The notes beneath the pieces are model-generated. The model saw nothing but the letters and a program-made list of their open reading frames with translations. It ran no database searches and was not told where the DNA came from. Positions 7,430 through 15,117 of a stretch of DNA of 64,000 nt are shown piece after piece. Source of the stretch: Streptomyces jeddahensis (GTDB taxonomy: Bacteria; Actinomycetota; Actinomycetes; Streptomycetales; Streptomycetaceae); the NCBI RefSeq assembly GCF_001642995.1, contig NZ_LOHS01000111.1, forward strand, positions 1 to 64,000, in the 5' to 3' direction. Made by a program: the position numbers and the translations under genes. Positions within the stretch are counted from its first letter, which is position 1, and the number at the start of each line of letters is the position of its first letter.

Positions 7430-8804
7430 GCGGGTGTGTCCAGCCAGTGGTGTAACTCGGTTGTCGGGTTCTAGCGGCGGGCGGCCGAGAGCCGTCCGTC
7501 GAAGGTGATGTCGAACGCCTGCAGTGCTGGCTTCCACCGGATCGCCCAGCGCCGCCGTCCTGTCCCGGTTGGGTCCAGGCTCATCACCGCCAGATAAACG
7601 CACTCCAGCGCGGCCTGCTCCGTCGGAAAGTGCCCACGGGCGCGCACAGCCTTGCGGATACGGGCGTTGATCGACTCGATGGCATTGGTGGTGCACACGA
7701 TCCGGCGGATCTCCACGTCGAACCGCAGGAACGGCACGAACTCCGACCAGGACGACTCCCACAACCGCACGATCGCCGGGTATTTCTTCCCCCACACCTC
7801 GGCAAACTCCATGAACCGCTCCAGCGCGGCCTCTTCGGTCGGCGCGGTGTAGACCGGCTTCAGTCCACGCGCGATCTTCTCCCAGTCCTGCCGCCCGCAG
7901 TACTTGAACGAGTTGCGCAACAGGTGAACGACGCACGTTTGCACGATCGTCGCAGGCCAGACCGCATTGACCGCGTCCGGCAACCCCGTCAACCCGTCGC
8001 AGACCAGCATCAGCACGTCCGCGGCGCCGCGGTTCTTGATCTCGGTCAGCACCTGGAGCCAATATTTCGCGCCCTCGCCCCCGTCGCCGACCCACAGGCC
8101 GAGGATGTCGCGGTGGCCCTCGGCAGTGACCGCCACGGCCATGTAGACGGGCCGGTTGGCGACCTGCCCCTCCCTGATCTTCACGTTCACGCAGTCGATA
8201 AAGACGACCGGGTAAACCGCGTCGAGCGGCCGGTTCTGCCATTCCGTCATCCCCGCGACCACGCTGTCGGTGATGGTGGAGATGGTCTGCTTGGAGACGT
8301 TTGCCCCGTAGACCTCGGCCAAATGGGCGGAGATCTCGCCGTGGGTCAGGCCCTTCGCGGACAGGGACAGCACCATCTCATCGATACCGGCAAGGCGCTT
8401 CTGGCGCTTCTTGACCATCATCGGCTCGAAGGTGCCGGCCCGGTCCCGGGGCACCTCGATCTCGACGGTGCCGATTTCGGTGGTCACGGTCTTGGCTCGG
8501 TGGCCGTTGCGGTAGTTCTCCCTTCGCCCGTCCTCGGCCCGCTCGCCGTTCTCGTGGCCCAGGTGGTCGGTGATCTCGCCCTCCAAGGCGGACTCCAGCA
8601 GCTTCTTGGTCAGCTGCTGCAGCAGACCGCCCTCGCCAGCCAGCTTCATCCCGCCGTCCTTTGCACGGGCCATCAGCTGCTGGATCAGGGCGTCGTCCAC
8701 GACCTCGTCCACGGGTACCTCCGGGGCCTTGGTGTCACTCACCACGTCAGTCATCAACGGTCGCTTCCAGCTCGGGAGTTACACCAGTGACCGTACAGTC
8801 CCGC
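7430..8804 (-). mobile_element. IS256-family insertion sequence
   Basis: One transposase gene is flanked by imperfect inverted repeats. The left end (7430-7458) and the reverse complement of the right end (8776-8804) share GCGGG at the tips and TGGTGTAACTC at the inner side, with 22 or more of 29 positions the same. The length of about 1.37 kb is normal for the family. I see no 8-bp target duplication (GTTACTGA on the left, TGCACGCG on the right), so an adjacent deletion or rearrangement probably followed insertion. Confidence 0.85.
7471..8757 (-). CDS. IS256-family (mutator-type) transposase
   Basis: The 428-residue DDE transposase seems full length. The catalytic triad can be placed at Asp188 (VVFIDCVNVKIR), Asp254 (LVCDGLTGLPDAV) and Glu361 (TTNAIESINARIRK). 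The conserved segment between them, ATIVQTCVVHLLRNSFKY, carries the C-x2-H motif of the family. The N-terminal region is the usual helical DNA-binding part, with the typical QQLTKKLLESALEGEITDHLG stretch. It would cut and paste the surrounding element. No stop or frameshift is seen, so it is probably functional. Confidence 0.95.
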   Translation of the reverse strand: MMTDVVSDTKAPEVPVDEVVDDALIQQLMARAKDGGMKLAGEGGLLQQLTKKLLESALEGEITDHLGHENGERAEDGRRENYRNGHRAKTVTTEIGTVEIEVPRDRAGTFEPMMVKKRQKRLAGIDEMVLSLSAKGLTHGEISAHLAEVYGANVSKQTISTITDSVVAGMTEWQNRPLDAVYPVVFIDCVNVKIREGQVANRPVYMAVAVTAEGHRDILGLWVGDGGEGAKYWLQVLTEIKNRGAADVLMLVCDGLTGLPDAVNAVWPATIVQTCVVHLLRNSFKYCGRQDWEKIARGLKPVYTAPTEEAALERFMEFAEVWGKKYPAIVRLWESSWSEFVPFLRFDVEIRRIVCTTNAIESINARIRKAVRARGHFPTEQAALECVYLAVMSLDPTGTGRRRWAIRWKPALQAFDITFDGRLSAARR

Positions 8805-9340
8805 TGCACGCGGTACGCGCCCGCCCGTGGGTGCTGCTGCGCGCCCGATTCGCAAAGGAACTCGCATCGCATGACCACCGACACGCAGGACTCGGCAGCA
8901 AGCGCGTCGACCAGACGCCGCAGCGCGAGCAGCGCGGAGTCGGCCCCGGGAGTGCCGGCCGACTCGAGGACGGCCGCAGCCGGATCGAGGACGTCGACCA
9001 GGCGCCCGGCCCGAATGGCGGGAGACACCGCGCGCAGCGAAGCCCGGAAAGAGTCAGGGCTCCAGCGGGCCCGCGCCAGGCCCTCGGCGAGCGCGCGTTC
9101 CTCCGTGGCCGGGTGCCAGGTCCCGTCCTCGTACCCCTCCAGCAGTCCAGCGACGTCACTTTCGAGTGCGGCTGTCATCGCGGTCGTCATCATGCCCGGT
9201 CCAACGATGACCAGGCGCTCGCCGTGACGGACCTCTGCCGGGTACGCCTCCTGCAGCGCGTGGCCGGCGCCGAGTTCACCGCCGAGTGCCTCGTGGACCG
9301 CTCCGGCCAGGCGTCGGGGATCACTGCTCCCTGCCGCCAC
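8805..9340 (-). pseudogene. Hypothetical protein gene truncated by the IS256 element
   Basis: An open frame begins with GTG at 9340 (or ATG at 9193) and reads about 178 residues of helical, Ala/Leu/Arg-rich protein before entering the IS right end at 8804. The last residues past that point are encoded by the inverted repeat of the IS and end at a stop at 8747. The original C terminus is lost, and no matching continuation is visible on the other side of the IS. I recognise no family. It starts 30 bp after the secreted protein gene at 9371-9826 on the same strand, so the two may have been an operon. Confidence 0.5.
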
Positions 9341-9370
9341 CCCCCCGCCCGCCCGGGTGGGCGATCGCGT

Positions 9371-9826
9371 CTACGCGTAGACGTAGAAGTCGAACCCGGT
9401 GCAGACCTCCTCCGAGCCCTTCACCAGGCACGCGTCGAGCATCATCCGGTGCCCCTCGGTGATGTCGCCGGTCTGCCACGGGGTCGTGTAGGGGGACGCG
9501 TGTCCCGCCGTCGAAGCCACGCGGTAGACCTGGGCGCTCATGACGGTCCCCTCGACGCCCCACCCGTCGGCCCCGCCGTCATGCGCCCGGAGCGCGTCTC
9601 CGGGGGTGCCGAAGCTGTCCGGGTCCGAGTTCCAGTTCACATATCCGGCGTAGTTGCCGTCGGCGTAGAGGTAGACGACGACCGAATCGTAGTCCTGATA
9701 CCAGCTCGTCGTGTAGGTGAGCCGGGGCGCTGCCGCGGCGGTGCCCGCGCCGGCGCCGAAGGAGACGCCGACCATCACGGCGGTCGCCGCCAGCAGGGTG
9801 ACGATCCGGTTCCTCATCTTGGCCAT
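9371..9826 (-). CDS. Small secreted protein of unknown function
   Basis: The 151-residue product has a signal peptide (MAKMRNRIVTLLAATAVMVG, then SFGAGAGTAAAAP) with cleavage likely after AAA. The mature part of about 115 residues is rich in Tyr, Asp and Trp, with two cysteines (LDACLVKGSEEVC) that could pair. The motif-like SWYQDYDSVVVYLYADGNYAG suggests a small beta protein. Its start at 9826 was preferred over upstream in-frame codons because those translate a transposase remnant. No function can be given. Confidence 0.75.
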   Translation of the reverse strand: MAKMRNRIVTLLAATAVMVGVSFGAGAGTAAAAPRLTYTTSWYQDYDSVVVYLYADGNYAGYVNWNSDPDSFGTPGDALRAHDGGADGWGVEGTVMSAQVYRVASTAGHASPYTTPWQTGDITEGHRMMLDACLVKGSEEVCTGFDFYVYA

Positions 9827-9894
9827 CAGAAGCCCTTCCGCATCAGAGCGATCAAAGTCGGGCCGCGATCTTGGCATGTGCAGGCCGATGTGGC

Positions 9895-10036
9895 AACGAA
9901 CTATCGCGGCCAGCACCTCACGGTCACCGTGCCGACGCCTGCCACCGCCTTGAGGCCGGGCCGGCGCCTCCGGCACCACTCGCTGGAACAGCTCCCACAA
10001 CTCGTCCGGTACCAACCGCTCAACGATCCCCACCAC
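9895..10036 (-). pseudogene. IS5-type transposase N-terminal remnant
   Basis: The frame from 10036 reads LVPDELWELFQRVVPEAP, then RPQGGGRRRHGDREVLAAIV, the standard N-terminal (DUF4096) signature of IS5-like transposases common in Streptomyces. It breaks after about 47 residues, where the usual segment with Trp-Arg-x-Leu-Pro should follow; the frame then continues into the leader of the secreted protein gene. No catalytic domain and no paired inverted repeat remain. Confidence 0.8.
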
Positions 10037-10201
10037 AGCCGACGACCTATCCAGCCAAATGAGATGAGTTGTAAAGTCGTGGAGCCGACCGCCCCAGCCA
10101 CAGAGGGTTTCTCCTGCTCAGCCCGCTGCACGTAGCGCGCCGCCTGGCGCGGCCAGCCGGGGCGGAGACAGGAGGCAGGCCGCGCCGCAAAGGCGGCGCG
10201 C

Positions 10202-10220
10202 GCCCGCGCCGTGCGCGGGC
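10202..10220 (+). terminator. GC-rich hairpin followed by CTTTAT
   Basis: An 8-bp perfect stem (10202-10209 with 10213-10220) with a 3-nt loop is followed by a short T-containing tail on the plus strand. A second hairpin sits just upstream (about 10182-10200). It looks like a terminator left over from a lost gene. Confidence 0.5.
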
Positions 10221-10340
10221 CTTTATCAAGTAGGGCAAGTTCTACCGCGCTTGGACAGGGACGGTCCTCAAGACCGACATGTGTCCCGGGCGTTCACCTG
10301 CTCTGACTTGCACAGCGAGCACGCGCGAGGCATTCTGCGG

Positions 10341-10362
10341 GCCCTCTGGCCCGCACATGGCC
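10341..10362 (+). repeat. Second copy of the 22-bp TGGCCC repeat
   Basis: Matches 5692-5713 at 21 of 22 positions, in the same orientation, 4.65 kb away. Each copy contains two direct TGGCCC units separated by a CACA-like spacer, a layout seen in integrase arm sites. Its function is not known. Confidence 0.5.
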
Positions 10363-10414
10363 CATGGGCCTTAGGTTCTAGCGATCGTCGCAACACCCCA
10401 GCTAAAGGGGGGCG

Positions 10415-10705
10415 ATGTTCGAGATCCGCAAGACCCGGACGGGGGCTCAGGGCCGCAGGAAGGTGACCCGTGAGCGGGAAGAATACGCCCGGCTCGTGCA
10501 GCAAGGCGTGAGTTACACGGAGGCGGCCAGGGCCGTCGGCATCAACCTCCGCACGGGAAAGCGATGGCGTAACGGCCGGAACCCCTCCGGCCGGCAGAAG
10601 GCGGCAGCACCGGCCAGACCGGTGGTGCCGCCTTCTGGTGCGTCCCGGTACCTGCGTGAAGCCGACCGGAGGCGTCCTCACCCTCCACCTCACGTCTCAA
10701 GCTGA
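10415..10705 (+). pseudogene. IS30-type transposase N-terminal remnant
   Basis: The 96-residue frame carries the helix-turn-helix typical of the start of Streptomyces IS30 transposases: VTREREEYARLVQQGVSYTE, then AARAVGINLRTGKRWRNG, followed after a proline-rich linker by SRYLREADR. In full-length proteins this last piece leads into the second DNA-binding and DDE domains. Here the frame ends in stop after PHPPPHVSS, so the catalytic domain is gone. It could still be expressed as a small DNA-binding protein, but no ribosome-binding site supports that. Confidence 0.7.
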
Positions 10706-10736
10706 GGTTGGAAGCGGCTCACTGGCGGACAGGTGG

Positions 10737-12224
10737 CTATTTCTTGGATGCTTGCAGGAGTTGAGCGATGGTGCGCTCAGTAAATGTGTCTACGGTCTTC
10801 ATTCCGTACGGTGCTTGTTCGGCATCGCTGAGGGTCTGTGCGAGGTTCTCATGAGGAGAGATGCTCACCTCCATGTATGGGTCGGTATCTCCCTTAGCGA
10901 ACCCATTACCCTCTCTCCACTGTGGCAGGACCCACCAGGCGGATGCGTAGTCCTCAGCGTGCGTGAGATTGAGCATTTCACTGCTGCGGTAAATCCTGGA
11001 GTAATAGCGATAGAACTCGTCACCCGGGGCTGCCACCCACTCGGGGGCGTCCCCTGTGTGCTTCCCGTCTTTCGATCCCGTATCCCAGGAGGCTTTATGT
11101 GAGACTGGGTAGCTGTTTCCCAGCTTGCCTCTGTCGGCCCTGACATAGGAGATGATCGCGTAGACTTCAACACGGCCGATCCCAGACTTTAGAGGAACGT
11201 CGATGATGGGGTCTTTTGAGAAGTCGTCACCGGGGTCGAGCCTGGCGCCCGGGTCTACAATCTCTCCGGTCCCCAACATGCGGGAAGGTGAGTAAGTGAC
11301 ATGCCTCAGCGTCTTGCTGTTATACCACAGATCATTTTTCCATTCCCTCATGCTGTTGCCTTCAGTGTTCAATTTTGTCGGATAGCCTTTAACCCTCCAC
11401 ATGGTGCCCACCACGTCAATTGGCACCGAACCGGTGTTCCGAAACTCGACGTGTGTTGGCACGTGAAGAACCGCGCCATCCGCGCTCATCGTCGGATTCC
11501 CGATGGAGACGCCGAAGGGTACCTTCACGGGGGTGCTATACGGGACGAACATTTGCGAATAGGCAAGGCCCGCGGCCCCGACGATTCCGGACACCGCAGC
11601 GCCCAGCGCGACTGTCCTGGGATGCGGAATCTTTTGCCAGACCTTCTGCCGGGTCAAAGCCCAAAATGCCCAGACCGACCAGAGCGCCAGACCGATCCAC
11701 AGCCAGAAATACGAGGTGTTGTAGTCCCCGCCCTCGATCTGAATGACCAGGAACATCAGATTCGTGCCCATCACGGACCCGACGCCCACAAGAGTTGCCT
11801 CGCCCGAGTACCGCAAGACCCTCTTCCCCCAGTAGTCCCATAGGACAAGAGCAGCGACGATCTCCACCAACGCAGCGGCCAACAAGATGACGCCCATCAC
11901 GCGCCCGCCGTACGCCAGCGCATTAAACGCATCCTTGATGCCCACATACAACAGCACGGCAACGGATGTAAGAAGCCCCAGAGCCATGACCACCGCCGCA
12001 GCACGCCTCTTCCAAGGATGGTCGGGCCAGCACGTCTGGTCGGCTACCCAGTGGACGCGGCCCGGGTTGTCGAGGTTGATATCCGGTGGTAGGCCCGCGT
12101 GCCGCAGAATTCTTCGCAATTCTTTGAGCGACCAGGCTCGGCCGTCGGTTTCGCCTTGGATACTCACGGTCCGCAGGCCGCGGTCGTCCGGCGCCTGCAC
12201 GACGACAAGAGGTTGCTTCTTCAT
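10737..12224 (-). CDS. Multi-pass membrane protein with large C-terminal domain, unknown function
   Basis: The product of about 495 residues starts MKKQPLVVVQAPDDRGLRTV, a soluble N-terminal segment of 70 residues. Five hydrophobic helices follow at about 75-95, 107-129, 142-163, 171-189 and 202-224. The C-terminal half (about 225-495) is soluble, rich in Asp, Tyr and Trp, and probably outside the membrane. The base composition is visibly less GC-rich than neighbouring genes and codon third positions are mixed, which suggests recent arrival from another genus. The ATG at 12224 lacks a strong ribosome-binding site; a TTG six bases upstream is an alternative. I do not recognise the family. Confidence 0.7.
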   Translation of the reverse strand: MKKQPLVVVQAPDDRGLRTVSIQGETDGRAWSLKELRRILRHAGLPPDINLDNPGRVHWVADQTCWPDHPWKRRAAAVVMALGLLTSVAVLLYVGIKDAFNALAYGGRVMGVILLAAALVEIVAALVLWDYWGKRVLRYSGEATLVGVGSVMGTNLMFLVIQIEGGDYNTSYFWLWIGLALWSVWAFWALTRQKVWQKIPHPRTVALGAAVSGIVGAAGLAYSQMFVPYSTPVKVPFGVSIGNPTMSADGAVLHVPTHVEFRNTGSVPIDVVGTMWRVKGYPTKLNTEGNSMREWKNDLWYNSKTLRHVTYSPSRMLGTGEIVDPGARLDPGDDFSKDPIIDVPLKSGIGRVEVYAIISYVRADRGKLGNSYPVSHKASWDTGSKDGKHTGDAPEWVAAPGDEFYRYYSRIYRSSEMLNLTHAEDYASAWWVLPQWREGNGFAKGDTDPYMEVSISPHENLAQTLSDAEQAPYGMKTVDTFTERTIAQLLQASKK

Positions 12225-12348
12225 AGTCAAACATTGACTCTGCCCCGGTGGCCACGTCCGCGATGACACACGCCCTTACTGCATCAAGCCGGTGGCGTCG
12301 AGGGCTGTCCTGACCGCGCTATGGCAAGTGCTCGCCCACCAGCTGTGC

Positions 12349-12387
12349 ATGCGAGAGGGCCGGCACCTTGTACGGGCCCTCTCGCAT
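12349..12387 (-). terminator. Hairpin terminator after the GNAT remnant
   Basis: A 12-13-bp stem (12349-12361 with 12375-12387) lies 12 nt past the stop of the minus-strand acetyltransferase fragment. Confidence 0.7.
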
Positions 12388-12399
12388 CGTCCGAGCCGC

Positions 12400-12658
12400 T
12401 TACCCCTCGTTCCACTCGTGCTTGAGGAGTGAATACAGGACGCTGTTACGCCACTCGCTATTGGTGAAGACGTGATCCCGGAGGATGCCCTCACGAGTGA
12501 AGCCGAGCTTTTCGACAACACGGATCGAGGCGTGGTTCTCGGGGCCTATGGCGGCGCTGATGCGGTGCAGTCCGAGCTCACCGAAGCCGAAGCGGATCAT
12601 TGTGCGCGCCGCATCGGTGGCGTAGCCCTTGCCCCACTCAGAAGCCGCGATGGCGTAG
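12400..12658 (-). pseudogene. GNAT acetyltransferase, C-terminal half only
   Basis: The frame reads HYAIAASEWGKGYATDAART, then MIRFGFGELGLHRISA, then ENHASIRVVEKLGFTREGIL and ends at a stop at 12400. These are the acetyl-CoA-binding motif A region and the C-terminal strand of a RimJ-type N-acetyltransferase. The N-terminal half is missing, because the sequence at 12659 switches to a fragment of a regulator gene on the opposite strand. The remaining terminator indicates the 3' end is native. Confidence 0.8.
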
Positions 12659-12893
12659 TGCCCGGGCGTGGGCCGCCCTCGGAGACGCCAACGAGACGCA
12701 CGCGGCCATCCGCCGCGCCGAAGAGGCCTGGGACTCCGCCCAGCCGGACGAGGTCGACGAACTCGGCGGCCTGTGCACCTTCAGCCGGCCCCGCCAGGTC
12801 TACTACGCGGCGGACGCCCTCGCCTGGCTGCCGACCGAGGCCGGCGCCGCCCAGACCTACGCCGAGCAGGCGGTAGAGGCATACGCTGACACG
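12659..12893 (+). pseudogene. Inverted C-terminal TPR fragment of a Streptomyces XRE-type regulator
   Basis: On the plus strand the frame reads ARAWAALGDANETHAAIRRA, then LGGLCTFSRPRQVYYAADAL and AQTYAEQAVEAYADT. This is the typical C-terminal TPR-like end of the helix-turn-helix regulators whose N-terminal part is encoded on the other strand at 12894-13661. Its orientation is the reverse of what one gene would need. It has no start signal of its own. Confidence 0.75.
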
Positions 12894-13661
12894 TGCGAAG
12901 CGGACGGCCTCGCGGTGTCGGCCTGCCCAGTACGCGATGAGTGATTGGAGGCCGCGCAGCCAGGCGCGAAGGCCGTTGTGGTCGGCGTTCTCGGCGCAGA
13001 GGTAGGCGGTGCGTGCCTGTGCCATGGCCGCGTGCGGGTCGGCCAGGTCGTGGCTGGCCTTGGCGAGCAGGCCGCTGACGACCCCGGTGAGGAAGTACAG
13101 ATGCCGGGCCTGCGCAGGGCTCTGCCGCTGCTCCAGTTGCCGGTAGAGCAGCTCTTGAGTCTGTACGAGCTCGCTCAGGAGATCGGAAAGGGGGCGCTGG
13201 GGGTAGTCGGAGGCGAGCTGGCGCACGTCGTCGTGGACCTGCTCCATGGCCGCTTCCGTGAGGTTCCCTTGGTTTGCTGTGAGTGCGAAGGTCTTCGCGC
13301 GCCGCGCTGCCAACGAGATCAGCTCCTTGTCGATGTCGGCCTGGTTCTTGGCGAGCACCAGGCCGGAGGGCGCCTGCTCCTCCGATAAGGAGGCGGTGGC
13401 CTCCCACGGGCGGAGCAGTTCGTTCAGCGGCTTGCCGAACATGGTCTGTAGGACCCGGCGCGTTACTGGAGTTGTGCCGACGCGATCACCGCTGGCGAGA
13501 CGCCGCAGGTGCCGAGTGCTCATGGTCGCGTCCTCGTTCATCTGGCGCGCGACGTTCTCGAACTCCGCGACGATCTCGTCATAGGTGTTGGGGCGTTGCC
13601 AGAGCAGGTGCTCCAAAACGGTGCGTGGTTCCTGGCCGTTCCTCTTCGCGTTGCCGGCCAC
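12894..13661 (-). pseudogene. XRE-type regulator with TPR region, 3' part replaced
   Basis: The N-terminal 256 residues look intact. There is a helix-turn-helix region (YDEIVAEFENVARQM and STRHLRRLASGDRVGTTPVT), then an alpha-helical TPR-like middle ending at LIAYWAGRHREAVRFAR. After that the normal family sequence stops and the frame runs through the inverted fragment to a chance stop at 12597, giving a non-native tail of about 98 residues. Full-length relatives continue with the TPR segment found here in the wrong orientation. The protein could still bind DNA but is probably not properly functional. Confidence 0.75.
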
Positions 13662-13839
13662 AGGTCCTCCCTTGTCGCCTGTCCCACTGCCCTCAGTCTC
13701 GGGCGGCTGCGCTGCGCTGTCGTCGCCTGGTCCGGTTGCGGTCCTTGTCCGGTCCGGTCCATGTCCGGCGGCGGCCCTGCGTAGGCCCTCGTGTGGTCAT
13801 AGTGACTTCTTCGACAGTCATTGTCAGGAGGAACGGACG

Positions 13840-13887
13840 ATGACTCAGATGCCAAAGTGCTCAAGGAAGTTGCTGGCAGCGGCCGGT
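13840..13887 (+). other. Possible truncated gene start
   Basis: A strong ribosome-binding site (CAGGAGGA) precedes ATG at 13840 and the peptide MTQMPKCSRKLLAAAGSAG. The frame then runs antisense through the GntR gene and has no recognisable product. It looks like the first codons of a gene cut off at a recombination joint. Confidence 0.35.
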
Positions 13888-14241
13888 TCAGCGGGCATAG
13901 ACGGCCGCTTCCAGAGCGGAGACCCGCTCGCGCAGCTCCGCGACCTCGCGCCGCAGCTCCGACGTCTCGGAGAGGCCGGCGGAGGACTGGTTCTCCAGTC
14001 GCTCGCGTGCGTCATCCGCCACGAAGGTGCCCCGGTTTCCCGCGGGACGTGTCAGCCCTTGTTCGCGGGTCAGTTTCAGCGCGTTCTGAATCGTCTGGGT
14101 GGCCACGCTGTATCTGTCAGCCAACTCCCGGTGGCTCGGCAGTCGGCTGCCCGGTTTCAGCACGTCATCCGCGATGTCCTGCCGAATCGCCTCCGCGATC
14201 TGGACGGACTTCAGTCGGGGGTCGTCCGCGTCGATGGTCAT
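13888..14241 (-). CDS. Short GntR-family transcriptional regulator
   Basis: The 117-residue protein has an N-terminal GntR winged helix (IAEAIRQDIADDVLKPGSRL then PSHRELADRYSVATQTIQNA and GLTRPAGNRGTFVA, about residues 12-78). A C-terminal heptad-like coiled coil follows (SELRREVAELRERVSALEAAV), with no ligand-binding domain. Short GntR proteins of this kind act as transfer-operon repressors in actinomycete conjugative elements (KorSA-type role). It is transcribed away from the transfer genes that begin at 14860. An inverted GAACTAG/CTAGTTC pair just upstream of its own start is a likely operator. Confidence 0.85.
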   Translation of the reverse strand: MTIDADDPRLKSVQIAEAIRQDIADDVLKPGSRLPSHRELADRYSVATQTIQNALKLTREQGLTRPAGNRGTFVADDARERLENQSSAGLSETSELRREVAELRERVSALEAAVYAR

Positions 14242-14265
14242 GCGTCTGAGCGTATCGATCAGTTC

Positions 14266-14326
14266 GAACTAGCGCGAGATGCCGCACGGGGCTTGCAATC
14301 GAGCATGTGCCAGTACAAGCTAGTTC
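14266..14326. promoter_or_regulatory. Candidate GntR operator pair
   Basis: GAACTAG at 14266-14272 and its reverse complement CTAGTTC at 14320-14326 lie 25-85 bp upstream of the GntR start codon. The 54-bp separation of the half sites suits two operators or DNA looping. Binding is inferred. Confidence 0.45.
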
Positions 14327-14706
14327 ATGCGCGTCCCCGGGTCCGGCCAAAGAGAACCCGGCTGCACGGAGCGTGACCCGGTCCCATCACGACAGGAAGT
14401 GGTCACGAGGCAGTCGAACGGCTCGGCCCGAGAGAGCGAATCGCTCGCGAAACCTGCTTGACCTGCACAAACAGCGCCCGGAAGGCAAGGACCGGAACAA
14501 GCGCTGCCACGAACTCAACAGAGTGCTGGCCCAGCCGCATGAACACGTGCGGTCGATGGGTGCGGGTCACCATCCCGACCGCCCATGTCGGGCCGGGTGA
14601 CCTGCCCGGATCCGCCCTTCGGGGCGGTGACTGGCATTGCGTGATCTGAACTCCGCAGAACCTTTCGCGGGGCGTTCGAGCCCCGCGTCAGCACCAGTGC
14701 TCACGG

Positions 14707-14746
14707 TCCCCGACACCCGCGTCGTTCGCGGCGTGGGTGTCGGGGA
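14707..14746 (+). terminator. Hairpin upstream of the transfer operon
   Basis: A 12-bp perfect stem (14707-14718 with 14735-14746) encloses a GC-rich 16-nt loop region that can pair further. It may be a terminator or an attenuator in the operon leader. Confidence 0.5.
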
Positions 14747-14859
14747 GCCGTGGCCGCTCGTGCTGTGCGAGTAGCCCTGTCCCCGTGCGGCGGGCGGCCC
14801 CGGGTCTAGCCACCCGGGGCCGCTGTTCGGGCCGTACTACTGCTAGGGAGACACGACCC

Positions 14860-15117
14860 ATGAAGCTCATCGTTGCTGTTCAGGAGCCCGTTACCGGCGA
14901 CCTTGCGGACGCGGGACCCTCGTGGCAAGACCTCCACGCGATCGAGTTGGAGCGTCCGCTGATCGATGCGGAGATGGACCTGTTGGACGTCGAGATCGCG
15001 CTGCTGGCCCGGCCGGTGTCGGAGCTGGATCAGCGCCGGCTGCGCCGCGCGACGAACAAGGTGCTGGCCGCGCGTGTCGAGGTCGCCAACCGTCTCGGAG
15101 CGGGGGAAGCGGCATGA
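14860..15117 (+). CDS. Small acidic helical protein, first gene of the transfer operon
   Basis: The 85-residue product (MKLIVAVQEPVTGDLADAG...) has GGGAG 9 nt before its ATG. It is mostly alpha-helical and charged (LIDAEMDLLDVEIALL, then LDQRRLRRATNKVLAARVEV), with no transmembrane segment. Its stop overlaps the next start (ATGA at 15114-15117), which implies translational coupling. Similar small proteins begin the transfer region of other Streptomyces elements. The function is not known. Confidence 0.7.
   Translation: MKLIVAVQEPVTGDLADAGPSWQDLHAIELERPLIDAEMDLLDVEIALLARPVSELDQRRLRRATNKVLAARVEVANRLGAGEAA

Larger units (their letters stand above)
10037..10414. other. Gene-free stretch with hairpins and the second 22-bp repeat
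   Basis: No gene is seen. Two adjacent GC-rich hairpins lie at about 10180-10220, and a copy of the 22-bp TGGCCC repeat lies at 10341-10362. The stretch separates the IS5 and IS30 remnants and may include old insertion sequence ends. Confidence 0.5.
14242..14859. promoter_or_regulatory. Regulatory region between the GntR gene and the transfer operon
   Basis: This 618-bp stretch has no convincing gene. It holds the GAACTAG (14266-14272) and CTAGTTC (14320-14326) inverted pair, a large hairpin at 14707-14746, and GGGAG at 14846-14850 in front of the first operon gene. It probably contains divergent promoters for the GntR gene and the transfer operon. Confidence 0.6.

Noticed and set aside
13921..14376. 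Plus-strand frame through the GntR gene
   Set aside because: It is antisense to a clear winged-helix coding sequence and shows no family pattern after the first 19 codons.
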